Shown: positions 1 through 8,312, counted from the stretch's first letter. The stretch: 64,000 nucleotides of DNA from an uncultured Eubacteriales bacterium (GCA_902492005.1 CABUJV010000005.1:1-64000); one strand, 5' to 3'. Notes: a model not told the origin generated them from the letters alone. Numbers and translations: made by a program.

Positions 1-792
1 GACCATCTTCCGCAGCAGCAGGGAGGCGCGATACTTGGGATCGTGAGTCTCGCTGTACAGAGTGTCCATGATAGCCAGGCACACGTCCAGGCCGATCAGG
101 TCGCCCAGAGCCAGGGGGCCCATGGGATGGTTGGCGCCCAGCTTCATGGCGGTGTCGATGCCCTCCGCGGAAGCCACGCCGGTGTACAGCAGGTCGGCGG
201 CCTCATTGATCATGGGGATCAGGATCTTGTTGACCACAAAGCCGGGGGCCTCGTTGACCTCCACGGGCTCCTTCCCGATCTCCGCGGACAGGTCCGCCAC
301 GGCCTTGTAGGTCTCGTCGGAGGTGTGGGCGCCGCGGATGACCTCCACCAGCTTCATCACGGTGGCGGGGTTGAAGAAGTGCATGCCGATGAACTTGTCC
401 GGGCGCTTGGTGGCCGCGGCAATGGCGGTGATGGAGATGGAGGAGGTGTTGGTGGCCAGGATGGTCTCCGCCTTGCAGATCTTGTCCAGCTCCGCGAAAA
501 TGCTCTTCTTGATGTCCAGGTTCTCAATGGCGGCTTCCACCACCAGATCGGCGTCCGCAGCCATGTTCAGGTCGGTGGTGAAGGTCATATGGGCCAGGAT
601 GTCGGCCTTCTTGGCCTCGTCCATCTTGCCCTTGGACACCAGCTTGTCCAGGCCCTTGTTCAGACGGCCCTCCGAAGCCTTGATGATATCGTCGTTGATG
701 TCGCGGACCACTACGTCAAAGCCCTTCTTGGCAAAAACCTGCGCGATGTCCAGGCCCATGGTGCCGCCGCCGATGACAACAATCTTTTTCAT
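1..792 (-). CDS. hbd: 3-hydroxybutyryl-CoA dehydrogenase, C-terminus cut by window edge
   Basis: The enzyme reduces acetoacetyl-CoA to 3-hydroxybutyryl-CoA with NAD(P)H in the cytosolic butyrate pathway. The gene begins with ATG at 792 after an AGGAGG-type site and reads without a stop to base 1, giving 264 codons; family members are about 280 residues, so only about 20 residues are missing. The N-terminus carries the Rossmann motif GGGTMG (residues 8-13), followed by the family blocks ATNTSSISIT, HFFNPATVMKLVEV and EAPGFVVNKI. Crotonase lies 64 bp upstream on the same strand, so the two are very probably cotranscribed, and further butyrate genes (bcd, etfBA, thl) would be expected beyond base 1. 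Identification is strong. Confidence 0.96.
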   Translation of the reverse strand, partial: MKKIVVIGGGTMGLDIAQVFAKKGFDVVVRDINDDIIKASEGRLNKGLDKLVSKGKMDEAKKADILAHMTFTTDLNMAADADLVVEAAIENLDIKKSIFAELDKICKAETILATNTSSISITAIAAATKRPDKFIGMHFFNPATVMKLVEVIRGAHTSDETYKAVADLSAEIGKEPVEVNEAPGFVVNKILIPMINEAADLLYTGVASAEGIDTAMKLGANHPMGPLALGDLIGLDVCLAIMDTLYSETHDPKYRASLLLRKMV

Positions 793-853
793 GTTCTTTT
801 CCTCCTATTATGTATGTGAATGGAACGGGTTCGCGATTCTTTTCCGGCTGTGC

Positions 854-1630
854 TTACCGATTCTTGAAGTTCTTCTCCTTGCGCTTCTCCAGGAATGCGC
901 CCATGCCCTCGTCCTTGTCCTCGGTGCCGCAGCATACGCCGAAGGCCTCCGCCTCGAAGGCGCAGCCGGTGTAGATGTCCGTCTGCATGCCCTTGCGGAT
1001 GCAGCGCTTGGACTCCTTCACCGCGATCTGTGCGTTGGCGCAGATGGCGTTGGCCAGCTCCAGAGCCTTGGGCATCAGCTCGTCGGCGGGGTACACCTCG
1101 CTGACCAGACCGATGGCCTTGGCCTCTTCCGCCCCGATGACCTTCGCCGTCAGGATCAGCTCCATTGCCTTGGAGATCCCCACGATGCGGGGCAGACGCT
1201 GGGTGCCCGCGAAGCCGGGGGTGATGCCCAGGCCCACTTCGGGCTGGCCGAACTTGGCCTTCTCGCTGGCCAGCCGGATATCGCAGGCCATGGAGATCTC
1301 GCACCCGCCGCCCAGTGCGAAGCCGTTGACCGCCGCAATGACCGGCTTGGACAGGTTCTCCAGCTTCAGGAACACATTGCCGCCGCGGATGCCGAAGTTC
1401 CGGCCGTCGATGGACGAGAACTGCTTCATCTCTCCGATGTCCGCGCCCGCCACAAAACTGCGGCCCGCGCCCGTGAGGATGACCACATAGATGTCCTCGT
1501 TGGCTTCCACCTCGTCCAGAGCTGTGTCCAGATCACCCAGCACCTGGCTGTTCAGGGCGTTCAGGGCCTCCTGACGGTCAATCGTCAGAATTCCCACGTG
1601 CCCCTGCTGCTCTAATTTCACGAATCCCAT
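854..1630 (-). CDS. crt: Crotonase / short-chain enoyl-CoA hydratase
   Basis: The protein interconverts 3-hydroxybutyryl-CoA and crotonyl-CoA, the step after hbd in butyrate synthesis. It is 258 residues, the usual size. The crotonase oxyanion-hole segments are visible as FVAGADIGEM and NGFALGGGCEISMACD, and the catalytic region is GQPEVGLGITPGFAGTQRL. The start at 1630 is chosen because AAGGAGG lies just upstream and the MGFVKLE N-terminus fits the family; an in-frame upstream extension to 1699 has no ribosome site. The order crt-hbd on one transcript matches clostridial butyrate operons. A sigma-A type promoter lies about 80 bp upstream. Confidence 0.95.
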   Translation of the reverse strand: MGFVKLEQQGHVGILTIDRQEALNALNSQVLGDLDTALDEVEANEDIYVVILTGAGRSFVAGADIGEMKQFSSIDGRNFGIRGGNVFLKLENLSKPVIAAVNGFALGGGCEISMACDIRLASEKAKFGQPEVGLGITPGFAGTQRLPRIVGISKAMELILTAKVIGAEEAKAIGLVSEVYPADELMPKALELANAICANAQIAVKESKRCIRKGMQTDIYTGCAFEAEAFGVCCGTEDKDEGMGAFLEKRKEKNFKNR

Positions 1631-1708
1631 ACTTTGCTGCCTCCTTATTGCGATTCTCCGTTTTTTTAACGGAGTGGTGCTGGGGTATCCCCTCCCCACA
1701 CCGCTTTT

Positions 1709-1737
1709 AGTATAGCTGTTTTCCCTGGCATACGCAA
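1709..1737 (-). promoter_or_regulatory. Sigma-A promoter of the crt-hbd operon
   Basis: Reading on the minus strand, TTGCGT (1737-1732) is followed by a 17-bp spacer and TATACT (1714-1709). The 5' leader of about 75 nt between it and crt contains two predicted hairpins (GGTG.GGGG paired with CCCC..CACC, and CTCCGT paired with ACGGAG with an A-rich loop). Confidence 0.6.
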
Positions 1738-1866
1738 GAGGGAAACATGAAAAATCTGTGTTCTATCTATGAATTTTGCGGGATTTTACTCACATTCTCC
1801 CCATTCAAACGTGCGAAATGGCCGATCTTGCGTGGGGAGGCACAACTCGGTACCAAAGCGAAATAT

Positions 1867-1894
1867 TGGTAGTACCACTGAATTGGTGCTACCT
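1867..1894. promoter_or_regulatory. Tandem TGGT-N3-ACC operator-like sites
   Basis: TGGTAGTACCA (1867-1877) is a perfect TGGT-N3-ACCA dyad, and TGGTGCTACCT (1884-1894) is an imperfect second copy 17 bp away, on the same helical side within two turns. This is the shape of operators of FadR-subfamily GntR regulators. It lies about 130 bp upstream of the crt promoter and just past the 3' end of the DUF554 gene. The assignment is by motif shape only. Confidence 0.35.
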
Positions 1895-1941
1895 GTTCTG
1901 CCCCTCAGAACGGGCCCTCGTCAGGCTGCACAGCGCCCTGG

Positions 1942-2652
1942 TCACCCCATCAGCCCGCCCAGCCATCCGGCAAGAGGCAGGTATGCCAGCGGCAGAAAGA
2001 TCGCGGGCAGCATATTGCCCACTTTGATCTTTCCCTGGCCCAGGCCCAGCATGTTGATGGCGATGCCCATGATGATCGTGCCGCCCACCGCGCTCATCTC
2101 GGTGATGATCTCCGGGGCCAGATAAGGTCCCACCCACCCGGCCAGCAGGGTCAGTCCCCCCTGGTAGAGGATCAGCGGCACCACGGAAAAAGCGGTGCCC
2201 ACGCCGAAGGCGGCGGCATAGGTGATGGAGGTCACCCCGTCGATGACCCCCTTGGACACCAAAACGGTGTAGTCCCCGTTGAGTCCGGCGTTGAGGGAGC
2301 CCGTGATGGCCATCGCCCCCACACAGAACAGGACGGAGGCGTTCATGAATCCCTCCGTAAAGCGGCTGCTGCCGCCGCCCTTCATCAGCCTGCGCTGGAG
2401 CGCACCCCCCACGGAGTCCAGCCGCTCTTCGATGCGGAGGGCCTCACCCAGGGTGGAGCCCGCCACCATGCACACGATGACGCACAGGGCATTCTGCGTG
2501 CCCACGGCGGAAGAAATCCCGATGCCCAGCACGCACAGCCCCAGCGCATGGGTGACGATGCTGGAAAAGCGCGGGGGGATGAAATTTTTGAACAGCAGTC
2601 CGATGAGGCTCCCCAGCAGGATGAGCCCCGCATTGATGAACGTGGCGGGCAT
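1942..2652 (-). CDS. DUF554 family membrane protein
   Basis: This is a 236-residue, highly hydrophobic protein with about six to seven predicted membrane segments. The N-terminus MPATFINAGLILLGSLIGLL and the block GSLNAGLNGDYTVLVSKGVI are typical of the DUF554 (YdfK-like) family, described as putative inner-membrane transport proteins of unknown substrate. The start at 2652 has an AAGGAA-type site upstream. It appears monocistronic, diverging from the SpoVB-like gene. No function can be read from the context. Confidence 0.85.
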   Translation of the reverse strand: MPATFINAGLILLGSLIGLLFKNFIPPRFSSIVTHALGLCVLGIGISSAVGTQNALCVIVCMVAGSTLGEALRIEERLDSVGGALQRRLMKGGGSSRFTEGFMNASVLFCVGAMAITGSLNAGLNGDYTVLVSKGVIDGVTSITYAAAFGVGTAFSVVPLILYQGGLTLLAGWVGPYLAPEIITEMSAVGGTIIMGIAINMLGLGQGKIKVGNMLPAIFLPLAYLPLAGWLGGLMG

Positions 2653-2705
2653 GACGCGCTTCCTTCTCTCTCTGCTCCCTTGCGGAGGTGGATTTACAGG
2701 GCTCC

Positions 2706-2735
2706 ATGATACCACGTTTTCCCTGCCGTTGTAAA
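2706..2735 (-). promoter_or_regulatory. Putative promoter of the DUF554 gene
   Basis: On the minus strand TTTACA (2735-2730) is separated by 18 bp from TATCAT (2711-2706), about 50 bp upstream of the DUF554 start codon. Confidence 0.45.
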
Positions 2736-2805
2736 GCGTTAAAGTTGTCCCGCCACATGTTCGCCGGCCCCCGTGAATATACTTTGCCAGGAAGGGGGCG
2801 CTTTT

Positions 2806-4347
2806 TTGAAACTGAGCCGCACATCCATGCTTTACGGTACGCTGCTGCTGACGGCCACCGGCCTTTTTTCCCAGCTTCTGGGCTTTATTTACCGCATCCT
2901 CCTCTCCCGCCTCATCGGCGCGGAGGTCATGGGCCTCTACCAGCTCGTCATGCCGGTCTATTCGGTGCTGCTCTCCGTGACCGCCGTGGGCCTGACGGCG
3001 GCAGTGTCCAACCTCACCTCGGAATACCAGGCTCTGGGCAACCTCCGGGCCGCCGGGCAGGTGCTCCGGCGGTGTCTGGCCGCCCTGCTGCTTCTGCTGG
3101 TCCTGCCCTGTCTGGCGGTGGTGCTGTTCTCCGACGCCATCTCCGTCTATCTGCTGGGCGACGCCCGGACCCGGCTGGGGCTGGTGCTTCTTCTGCCCTG
3201 CCTTCTTCTCACCGGCGTGGAGAACCTCCACAAGCACGCCTTCTACGGTTCGGGCCTGATCCGCCCTCCCGCCTTCACGGAGACGCTGGAGCAGCTGGTG
3301 CGCACCGCAGCGGTGCTGGGGCTGCTGGTGCTTTTCCTGCCCCAGAGCCCCGAGCGGACCGTGGGGCTCATTGTGACGGGTATGGTGATCTGCGAGGTCT
3401 TTTCCTCCTGCACCCTCACGGTCCTCCACCGGCGGTATACCCGCCGCCTGCCCCCGGACCGGGGCCGCGGCGAGACCGGCCGGGTCCTGAACCGCCGCAT
3501 CCTTCACATCGCCCTACCCATCGGCCTGACCGCCCTGCTGGGCAATCTGATGGGCTCGGTGTGCGCCATCCTCATTCCCCAACGGCTGGTGGCCGGCGGT
3601 ATGGAGGTCTCTGCCGCCATCTCCGCCTTCGGGGTCATGTTCGGCATGTCCCTGCCCCTGCTGAACCTGCCCACCGCCTTCATCGCCGCGCTGGGTCTGG
3701 TGCTGGTGCCCAAGCTGGCCGAGAGCGCCGCCCTGGGCCGGAAATCCGAGGTCCATCGCCGGGTCTCCAAGGCCATGCTGGGCACTTCGGTGCTCATGCT
3801 GCCCGCCATGGCCTTTCTGGTGGTGTTGGGCCCCACCCTGGGCACCGCCCTGTTCCGGGAGAGCTCCGTGGGGAACTACCTGGCCCCGCTGTCGGTGGGG
3901 GTGGTGCTCTCCTGCTACCAGTCGGTGCTCTCCTGCTCTCTCAACGGCGTGGGCCGCCAGCCGGCCGCCGCCCGCAACGCCCTCATCAGCGGCGCGGTGG
4001 AGCTGGTCCTCGTCTTTCTCACCGTGGGCATCCCGGGCGTGGGACTGCTGGGCTATGTGTGGGCCTTTCTCATCAGCGCCCTGGTTGGAGTTGTGCTGGG
4101 CGCCGTCTCCCTCCGCCGGGCCACCGGCCTCCGGCTCCAGATCTTCCCCTGGATCACCGCCCCCGGCCTGGCCGCCCTGCTCATGGGCCTGTGCATCAAT
4201 CTGCTCTTTCGGGTGCTGCTGGACCAGGGCTGCGACGGCCTTCCCGCCGCCTTGGTCTGCCTGGCCTTTGGCGCCGTACTCTACCTGTCCGCCCTCTATG
4301 CCCAGGGCCTTCCTTTTTCCCAGCTCTTCCGCCTGCGCCGCTTCTGA
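2806..4347 (+). CDS. SpoVB / MurJ-type polysaccharide flippase (MVF family)
   Basis: This is a multi-pass membrane protein of 513 residues that belongs to the oligosaccharidyl-lipid flippase superfamily; spore-formers use SpoVB members in spore cortex (peptidoglycan) formation. The N-terminal signature TGLFSQLLGFIYRILLSRLIGAEVMGLYQLV is shared with SpoVB-like proteins (only the first part is conserved strongly), and about 14 hydrophobic segments follow. I choose the TTG start at 2806 because AGGAAGGGGG sits at the right distance; a GTG at 2773 is in frame but has no site. It stands 69 bp upstream of the short-chain dehydrogenase on the same strand. SpoVB paralogues are common, so sporulation itself is inferred. 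Confidence 0.85.
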   Translation: MKLSRTSMLYGTLLLTATGLFSQLLGFIYRILLSRLIGAEVMGLYQLVMPVYSVLLSVTAVGLTAAVSNLTSEYQALGNLRAAGQVLRRCLAALLLLLVLPCLAVVLFSDAISVYLLGDARTRLGLVLLLPCLLLTGVENLHKHAFYGSGLIRPPAFTETLEQLVRTAAVLGLLVLFLPQSPERTVGLIVTGMVICEVFSSCTLTVLHRRYTRRLPPDRGRGETGRVLNRRILHIALPIGLTALLGNLMGSVCAILIPQRLVAGGMEVSAAISAFGVMFGMSLPLLNLPTAFIAALGLVLVPKLAESAALGRKSEVHRRVSKAMLGTSVLMLPAMAFLVVLGPTLGTALFRESSVGNYLAPLSVGVVLSCYQSVLSCSLNGVGRQPAAARNALISGAVELVLVFLTVGIPGVGLLGYVWAFLISALVGVVLGAVSLRRATGLRLQIFPWITAPGLAALLMGLCINLLFRVLLDQGCDGLPAALVCLAFGAVLYLSALYAQGLPFSQLFRLRRF

Positions 4348-4416
4348 AAAAATGCCGGTCTTTTATCCGCTGCGGGGCCAAATGTGGTATACTACTTCTA
4401 AAAAGGAGTGATCCCC

Positions 4417-5169
4417 ATGAAAGCACTGATCACCGGCGCCAGCTCCGGCATTGGCCGGGACATGGCCCGCTGTCTGGCCCGGCGGGGCTATGACCTGATT
4501 CTGGTGGCCCGGCGCACCGAGCGGCTGGAGGAGCTGGGCCGCACCCTTCCCGTGCAGGTCCAGACCATCTCCCTGGACCTGGCCCAAAAGGGCAATTGCA
4601 GGGCCCTGTATGAGCAGGTGAAGGACCAGGATATCGACATTCTGGTCAATAACGCGGGCAAGGGGCTCTTCGGCCCCTTTGATGAGACCGGCCTGGAGGA
4701 GGAGCTGGCGATGCTGGACCTCAACATCCGGTGCACTCACATCCTCACCAAGCTGTTTCTGCCCGACTTCAAGCGCCGGAACAAGGGGCACATCCTGAAC
4801 GTGGCCTCCTCGGCGGCTTTTCTGCCCGGCCCCCTGCTCTCCTCCTATTACGCCTCCAAGGCCTATGTTCTGCGGCTGTCCGAGGCCATCTCCGAGGAGC
4901 TCCGCCGGGCCGGCAGTTCGGTCAAGATCAGCGTCCTCTGCCCCGGCCCCGTCCGCACCGAATTCAACGACGTGGCCGGCGTGCGCTTCCGCATCCGCGG
5001 CCTGCCCAGCCCTTATGTGGCGGAATACGCCATCGACCGGATGCTCCGGGGCCGGCTGGTCATCGTCCCCGGCCTGGATATGAAGCTGGCCCATCTGGGG
5101 GCCCACCTGGCCCCGGACCGGCTCCTGCTGCGGATCTGCTGGCATATGCAGAGGCGCAAGCAGGGCTGA
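4417..5169 (+). CDS. Short-chain dehydrogenase/reductase (SDR)
   Basis: This is a 250-residue classical SDR. The cofactor motif TGASSGIG is at residues 6-13, the NNAG motif near residue 77, and the catalytic Ser plus YxxxK are in the SSAAF...SYYASKAYV region. An Arg pair after the second strand (ARRTER) suggests NADP(H) preference. The start at 4417 follows AAAAGGAG by 9 nt; a GTG 9 nt earlier overlaps the ribosome site and is rejected. The substrate cannot be told. The closest general class is the DltE-like / YqjQ-like ketoreductases. A hairpin terminator follows. Confidence 0.88.
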   Translation: MKALITGASSGIGRDMARCLARRGYDLILVARRTERLEELGRTLPVQVQTISLDLAQKGNCRALYEQVKDQDIDILVNNAGKGLFGPFDETGLEEELAMLDLNIRCTHILTKLFLPDFKRRNKGHILNVASSAAFLPGPLLSSYYASKAYVLRLSEAISEELRRAGSSVKISVLCPGPVRTEFNDVAGVRFRIRGLPSPYVAEYAIDRMLRGRLVIVPGLDMKLAHLGAHLAPDRLLLRICWHMQRRKQG

Positions 5170-5179
5170 ATCGACGCAA

Positions 5180-5219
5180 GTGGGCGCGACCGGATGGCCG
5201 CGCCCACTCTCATTCTCTT
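5180..5219. terminator. Bidirectional terminator between SDR and pyridoxamine kinase genes
   Basis: GTGGGCGCG (5180-5188) pairs with CGCGCCCAC (5199-5207) and is followed by a T-rich run to 5220. It lies between two convergent genes. Confidence 0.7.
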
Positions 5220-6062
5220 TTAGAACAAAAGCTCCTTCAGTTTTGGTTCAAACTGGACCCCTTCGATCAGGGGCGTCCCGGCGGCCAGCGTGCTGGAGGC
5301 ACAGGACTGCACGAACTCCACCGCCCGGTTGGTGGCGATGGGGAGCTGCTCCCCCCGCAGGATGGAGCCCAGCACCACCGAGGCAAAGAGATCTCCCGTG
5401 CCGGAGAACTGCCCCTTTTCCTGCCGGGCCACGGCAAAGTGGATCTTTCCAGTGCGGCAGTCCAGGCAGGCCGCCCCCACCGTGCCGGGCGCGAAGCTCA
5501 CCCCGGTGATCACCACCGAGCGCCGGCCGTCCAGGGACAGCCGGGCCAGCCAGTTCTCCATGCCCGCCTGGGTGGTGGGCGCGTTGGCGTAGTCCTCCTC
5601 CAGCAGGATGGCGGCCTCCGTGGCGTTGGGTGTGATGAGGTCGGCCTGCGCCGCCAGCTCCCCCATAAGCCGGCACATCTCCGGCGTGTAAGTACGGTAG
5701 ACCTTGCCGTGATCTCCCATGACGGGGTCCACAAGCACCAGCGTATCCTCCCGGCGGAAATCGTGGATGAACTGGCGCAGGACGGAGATCTGCCGGGCTG
5801 AGCCCAGAAAGCCGCTGTAGATGGCGTCAAAATCCATACCCAGCTCCCGCCAGTGCCGCGCACCCTGCTCCATCTCCGGCGTCAGATCCAGAAAGGAGGC
5901 GCTCTTCGCCGCCGGGAAAGCCGTGTGGGCGGACAGCACCGCAGTGGGCAGAGGGCAGCACTGGACGCCCATGACGGATAAAACAGGCAGTATCACAGAC
6001 AGCGAGCACCGGCCCAGCCCGGACAGGTCGTGGACCGCTGCTACCCGCGGCGTTCGGTTCAT
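5220..6062 (-). CDS. pdxY: Pyridoxamine kinase (PdxY/PdxK-like, PfkB fold)
   Basis: The 280-residue protein is a PfkB-superfamily kinase of the pyridoxal/pyridoxamine kinase type, which makes pyridoxal 5'-phosphate by salvage. Diagnostic segments are HDLSGLGRCSLSV at the N-terminus, LVDPVMGDHGKVY in the middle and the ATP/anion-hole block FSGTGDLFASVV near residue 220. The start ATG at 6062 follows GGGAGGA. The gene is monocistronic with its own promoter and ends at a shared terminator. Thiamine-pyrimidine kinase (ThiD) is the main alternative, but the N-terminal signature favours the pyridoxamine enzyme. Confidence 0.9.
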   Translation of the reverse strand: MNRTPRVAAVHDLSGLGRCSLSVILPVLSVMGVQCCPLPTAVLSAHTAFPAAKSASFLDLTPEMEQGARHWRELGMDFDAIYSGFLGSARQISVLRQFIHDFRREDTLVLVDPVMGDHGKVYRTYTPEMCRLMGELAAQADLITPNATEAAILLEEDYANAPTTQAGMENWLARLSLDGRRSVVITGVSFAPGTVGAACLDCRTGKIHFAVARQEKGQFSGTGDLFASVVLGSILRGEQLPIATNRAVEFVQSCASSTLAAGTPLIEGVQFEPKLKELLF

Positions 6063-6126
6063 AGGTGTTCCTCCCGACTGCAGCCTGCCACGGTGCGGCG
6101 GGCCGCGATCATTGCTTGCTGGTGCC

Positions 6127-6155
6127 ATTATACCAACTTCCGGCCCGTTGTGCAA
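6127..6155 (-). promoter_or_regulatory. Promoter of the pyridoxamine kinase gene
   Basis: On the minus strand TTGCAC (6155-6150), a 17-bp spacer and a perfect TATAAT (6132-6127) lie 65 bp before the start codon. Its -35 box directly abuts the -35 box of the divergent tRNA promoter. Confidence 0.75.
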
Positions 6156-6184
6156 TTGACTTTTTTGACGGCAAATGCTAAAAT
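6156..6184 (+). promoter_or_regulatory. Promoter of the tRNA-Leu transcript
   Basis: TTGACT (6156-6161), a 17-bp spacer and TAAAAT (6179-6184). The leader before the tRNA is about 140 nt and contains two GC-rich hairpins, including an A5-stem-T5 element (6293-6314) just ahead of the tRNA. Confidence 0.6.
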
Positions 6185-6326
6185 AAGGGCCATTGGGTGC
6201 ACCCCGTCTTTTCTGTCCGGAGCGGCGCATCTTGCTCCGGACGGTTATCGGACTCAGGCTCCACCGGCTTTTCCGGCAGAGTCCGGCAGCAAAAAGCGGC
6301 CGGCCGTTTTTCGGCTACTCGTAAAT

Positions 6327-6411
6327 GCGGGCATGATGGAATTGGTAGACATGCGAGATTTAGGTTCTCGTGCAGCAATGCGTTGGGGTTCGAGTCCCCA
6401 TGCCCGCACCA
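6327..6411 (+). tRNA. tRNA-Leu, anticodon TAG
   Basis: The acceptor arms GCGGGCA (6327-6333) and TGCCCGC (6401-6407) pair fully. The anticodon stem CGAGA/TCTCG holds the loop TTTAGGT with anticodon TAG, so it reads CUN leucine codons. The D-arm contains TTGGTAGAC, the variable arm is long as expected for leucine tRNA, and the T-arm reads GGGGTTCGAGTCCCC. The 3' CCA (6409-6411) is encoded. Confidence 0.97.
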
Positions 6412-6441
6412 CGCCGGAGCAAAGTCCGCTCCACTCATAGT

Positions 6442-6466
6442 CCCCACCCGTACGGGTGGGGATTTC
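6442..6466 (+). terminator. Terminator after tRNA-Leu
   Basis: A perfect palindrome CCCCACCCGTACGGGTGGGG (6442-6461) is followed by a short ATTTCT tract 30 bp past the tRNA end. Confidence 0.6.
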
Positions 6467-6926
6467 TCATACCGCTCCCCTGCTCCTCCTTTCCAAACTG
6501 AACCCGCTTCCGGGGCTTCGGTTTGGTTGGGTGCAAACCTGGAAGCATCCGCATCTATTGTGCTGCGATCTTGCAAATCAATATAATCCGAACCTTTTTC
6601 CGATAGGAGATGGGTTCGGATGATTGCTTTTCTTCCCGGCATTCGGCACCCCGATTTCGGAGATTGCCTTTTGTATGGCCTGTTGCCGGCAGGTCAGGCC
6701 GATCGATTGCTGAAACAGCCAGGCGGGAATGCGCTTGCGCTTGGTGACAAGGGCGCTCTCACCCCGCTTGAGGACGGGGAACACCTTTTTCATGTGGGCA
6801 TGAAATAACCTTCCTTCTGAATGTAATTTGTTCTCTATCGATTTATCAGCGGCATAAACAGCTTCCTTTTTGTTCCTGCTGTTCAAAAGAACTTTGTAGA
6901 AGTTTTGCAAAGCAAAACAAAAAGCC
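6467..6926. other. Non-coding, AT-richer stretch
   Basis: This stretch between the tRNA terminator and the SLH gene promoter holds no convincing gene. The longest frame (minus strand, 6578-6910, 110 codons) would begin at TTG with no ribosome site and has no family resemblance that I recognise. The base composition is visibly less GC-rich than the flanks. Position just downstream of a tRNA would suit an old insertion, but I see no integrase and no tRNA 3'-end repeat. Confidence 0.4.
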
Positions 6927-6955
6927 TTGCAAAAGCAGGGGAAACGTAGTATGCT
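6927..6955 (+). promoter_or_regulatory. Promoter of SLH protein gene
   Basis: TTGCAA (6927-6932), 17-bp spacer, TATGCT (6950-6955). The leader of about 115 nt carries small hairpins built from CCCTCTGGAGGG and CTCTGG/CCAGAG. Confidence 0.5.
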
Positions 6956-7076
6956 TTTATAAAAGTTATTTTACCCTCTGGAGGGACGCCCTCTGGAGAC
7001 ATTCTATGGCACCCAGAGAAGCACCTGTATTTAAAATATGGGCCTTCTTTGGAATATCTCAAAGGAGGCTTTATCG

Positions 7077-8129
7077 ATGAGAAAACGCATTGCACCCCTG
7101 TTCCTAGCATTGGCCCTCTGTATGGGGCTGGCGGTTCCCGCGTTGGCAGGCGGCGATTTGGATTTGCCATATGCCTACCTGTCCGTGGCGGAGCAAGCTG
7201 GCGGGGAAGATCATATTTGTCCCCTGTCTGAAGATGGGGCTGGTTCCGGATGGAATTGGAATGCCGCGACCCAGACTCTCACGCTGAACAATTACAAGGG
7301 CTGTTCCATTGAATTCAACGGGTATTACAGGAACGATTTAAAGCTCCATCTAAATTTGACGGGTTCCAGCAGCATTGAGGGTTCCCTCTGGTTTTATAAA
7401 TTTGGTACGCCCGGCCAGGAGGACAACAATTCCCTCGCCATTACCGGCGACGGCTCTCTTACGGTTACCCAAGCAATCAACTCTGCCAGCCTGTTCACGG
7501 GGAACTACACCGCCGTCATGGCGGACGGAACGGCGGCAGATCTGGTGGGAGACGGTCGCTTTGACATCCAATATCCGGTGACGATTTCCTGCTCCGGCTC
7601 GTCCCAGTCCGAGACGTCCATCCAATCTTCCGAGACTTTTTCCGACGTTGCCGCCGGAGCTTATTACGCTGATGGTGTAGCTTGGGCCGTCGGAAAAGGT
7701 ATCACGAATGGCACCAGTGCTACCACGTTTTCTCCTGACGCCACCTGCACCCGCGCCCAAATCATCACCTTCCTGTGGAGAGCCGCCGGCTCTCCGGAGC
7801 CAAAAGGCAGCGTCCCCTTTACGGATGTGACGGCAGGCAGCTACTATGAAAAAGCCACTGCATGGGCTGCTGAACAGGGCATGGCCAGCGGCGCCGCCTT
7901 TGCCCCGGAGGACCCCTGCACACGTGCTATGGCAGTGGAGTTCATGTGGAAGCAGGCAGGCAGTCCCAATGCCGCTGAGGCCAGCTTCACGGATATCGCT
8001 TCCAGCGCGGTCGACTGGGCTGTGGAACAGGGCGTAACCAACGGCACCGGTGAAACCACCTTCTCGCCCGACCTGACCTGCACCCGCGGGCAGATCGTGA
8101 CCTTCCTTTACCGCGCCTTTGCCGAGTAA
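7077..8129 (+). CDS. Secreted protein with three C-terminal SLH domains
   Basis: The 350-residue product is a surface protein anchored by S-layer homology domains to secondary cell-wall polymers. A signal peptide is clear (MRKR, hydrophobic core, cleavage near PALAGG). Residues about 50-170 hold a beta-rich segment with the block WNWNAATQTLTLNNYKG, a motif I associate with repeat domains of gut Clostridia surface proteins. Three SLH domains follow: FSDVAAGAYYADGVAWAVGK, FTDVTAGSYYEKATAWAAEQ and FTDIASSAVDWAVEQG, each ending in a TCTRxQ- or TRA-type helix. The start at 7077 follows AAAGGAGG. It is monocistronic. What the N-terminal domain binds is unknown. Confidence 0.9.
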   Translation: MRKRIAPLFLALALCMGLAVPALAGGDLDLPYAYLSVAEQAGGEDHICPLSEDGAGSGWNWNAATQTLTLNNYKGCSIEFNGYYRNDLKLHLNLTGSSSIEGSLWFYKFGTPGQEDNNSLAITGDGSLTVTQAINSASLFTGNYTAVMADGTAADLVGDGRFDIQYPVTISCSGSSQSETSIQSSETFSDVAAGAYYADGVAWAVGKGITNGTSATTFSPDATCTRAQIITFLWRAAGSPEPKGSVPFTDVTAGSYYEKATAWAAEQGMASGAAFAPEDPCTRAMAVEFMWKQAGSPNAAEASFTDIASSAVDWAVEQGVTNGTGETTFSPDLTCTRGQIVTFLYRAFAE

Positions 8130-8159
8130 TCAGGGATACCGCAACCCCAGCCGGGGCCG

Positions 8160-8268
8160 TCAATGGCCGAGAGAAACGGCGCATTTCGTGCGCCGCCATT
8201 GACCGCCCTGCCCGGTTTTGCTTTGCGGTCATCCAGGCGGGCAGGCACCTTTGGGGCTTGCCCGCCTC
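8160..8268. repeat. Two inverted repeats downstream of the SLH gene
   Basis: The first is bounded by TCAATGGC and GCCATTGA (8160-8202) with an inner GGCGCA/TGCGCC stem. The second is AGGCGGGCA paired with TGCCCGCCT (about 8236-8268). Neither has a T-run, so they may be mRNA 3'-end structures rather than terminators. Confidence 0.5.
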
Positions 8269-8273
8269 CTTAA

Positions 8274-8312
8274 AAAGCCTTGCAGTGTTCGCTGCAGGGC
8301 TTTCTTTGCTTT
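8274..8312 (+). terminator. Terminator after SLH gene
   Basis: AAAGCCTTGCAG pairs with CTGCAGGGCTTT (8274-8303) and is followed by TCTTTGCTTTT. Confidence 0.65.

Noticed and set aside
1655..1673. CTCCGT/ACGGAG hairpin with T7 in the crt leader as a terminator
   Set aside because: On the transcribed strand the run is in the loop and reads as A residues, so it cannot act as an intrinsic terminator.
2773..2805. GTG at 2773 as the start of the SpoVB-like protein
   Set aside because: The strong AGGAAGGGGG site is inside this extension, at the right distance for the TTG at 2806.
6578..6910. 110-codon frame on the minus strand between tRNA-Leu and the SLH gene
   Set aside because: It would start at TTG without a ribosome site, has no recognised domain, and overlaps nothing that suggests an operon.
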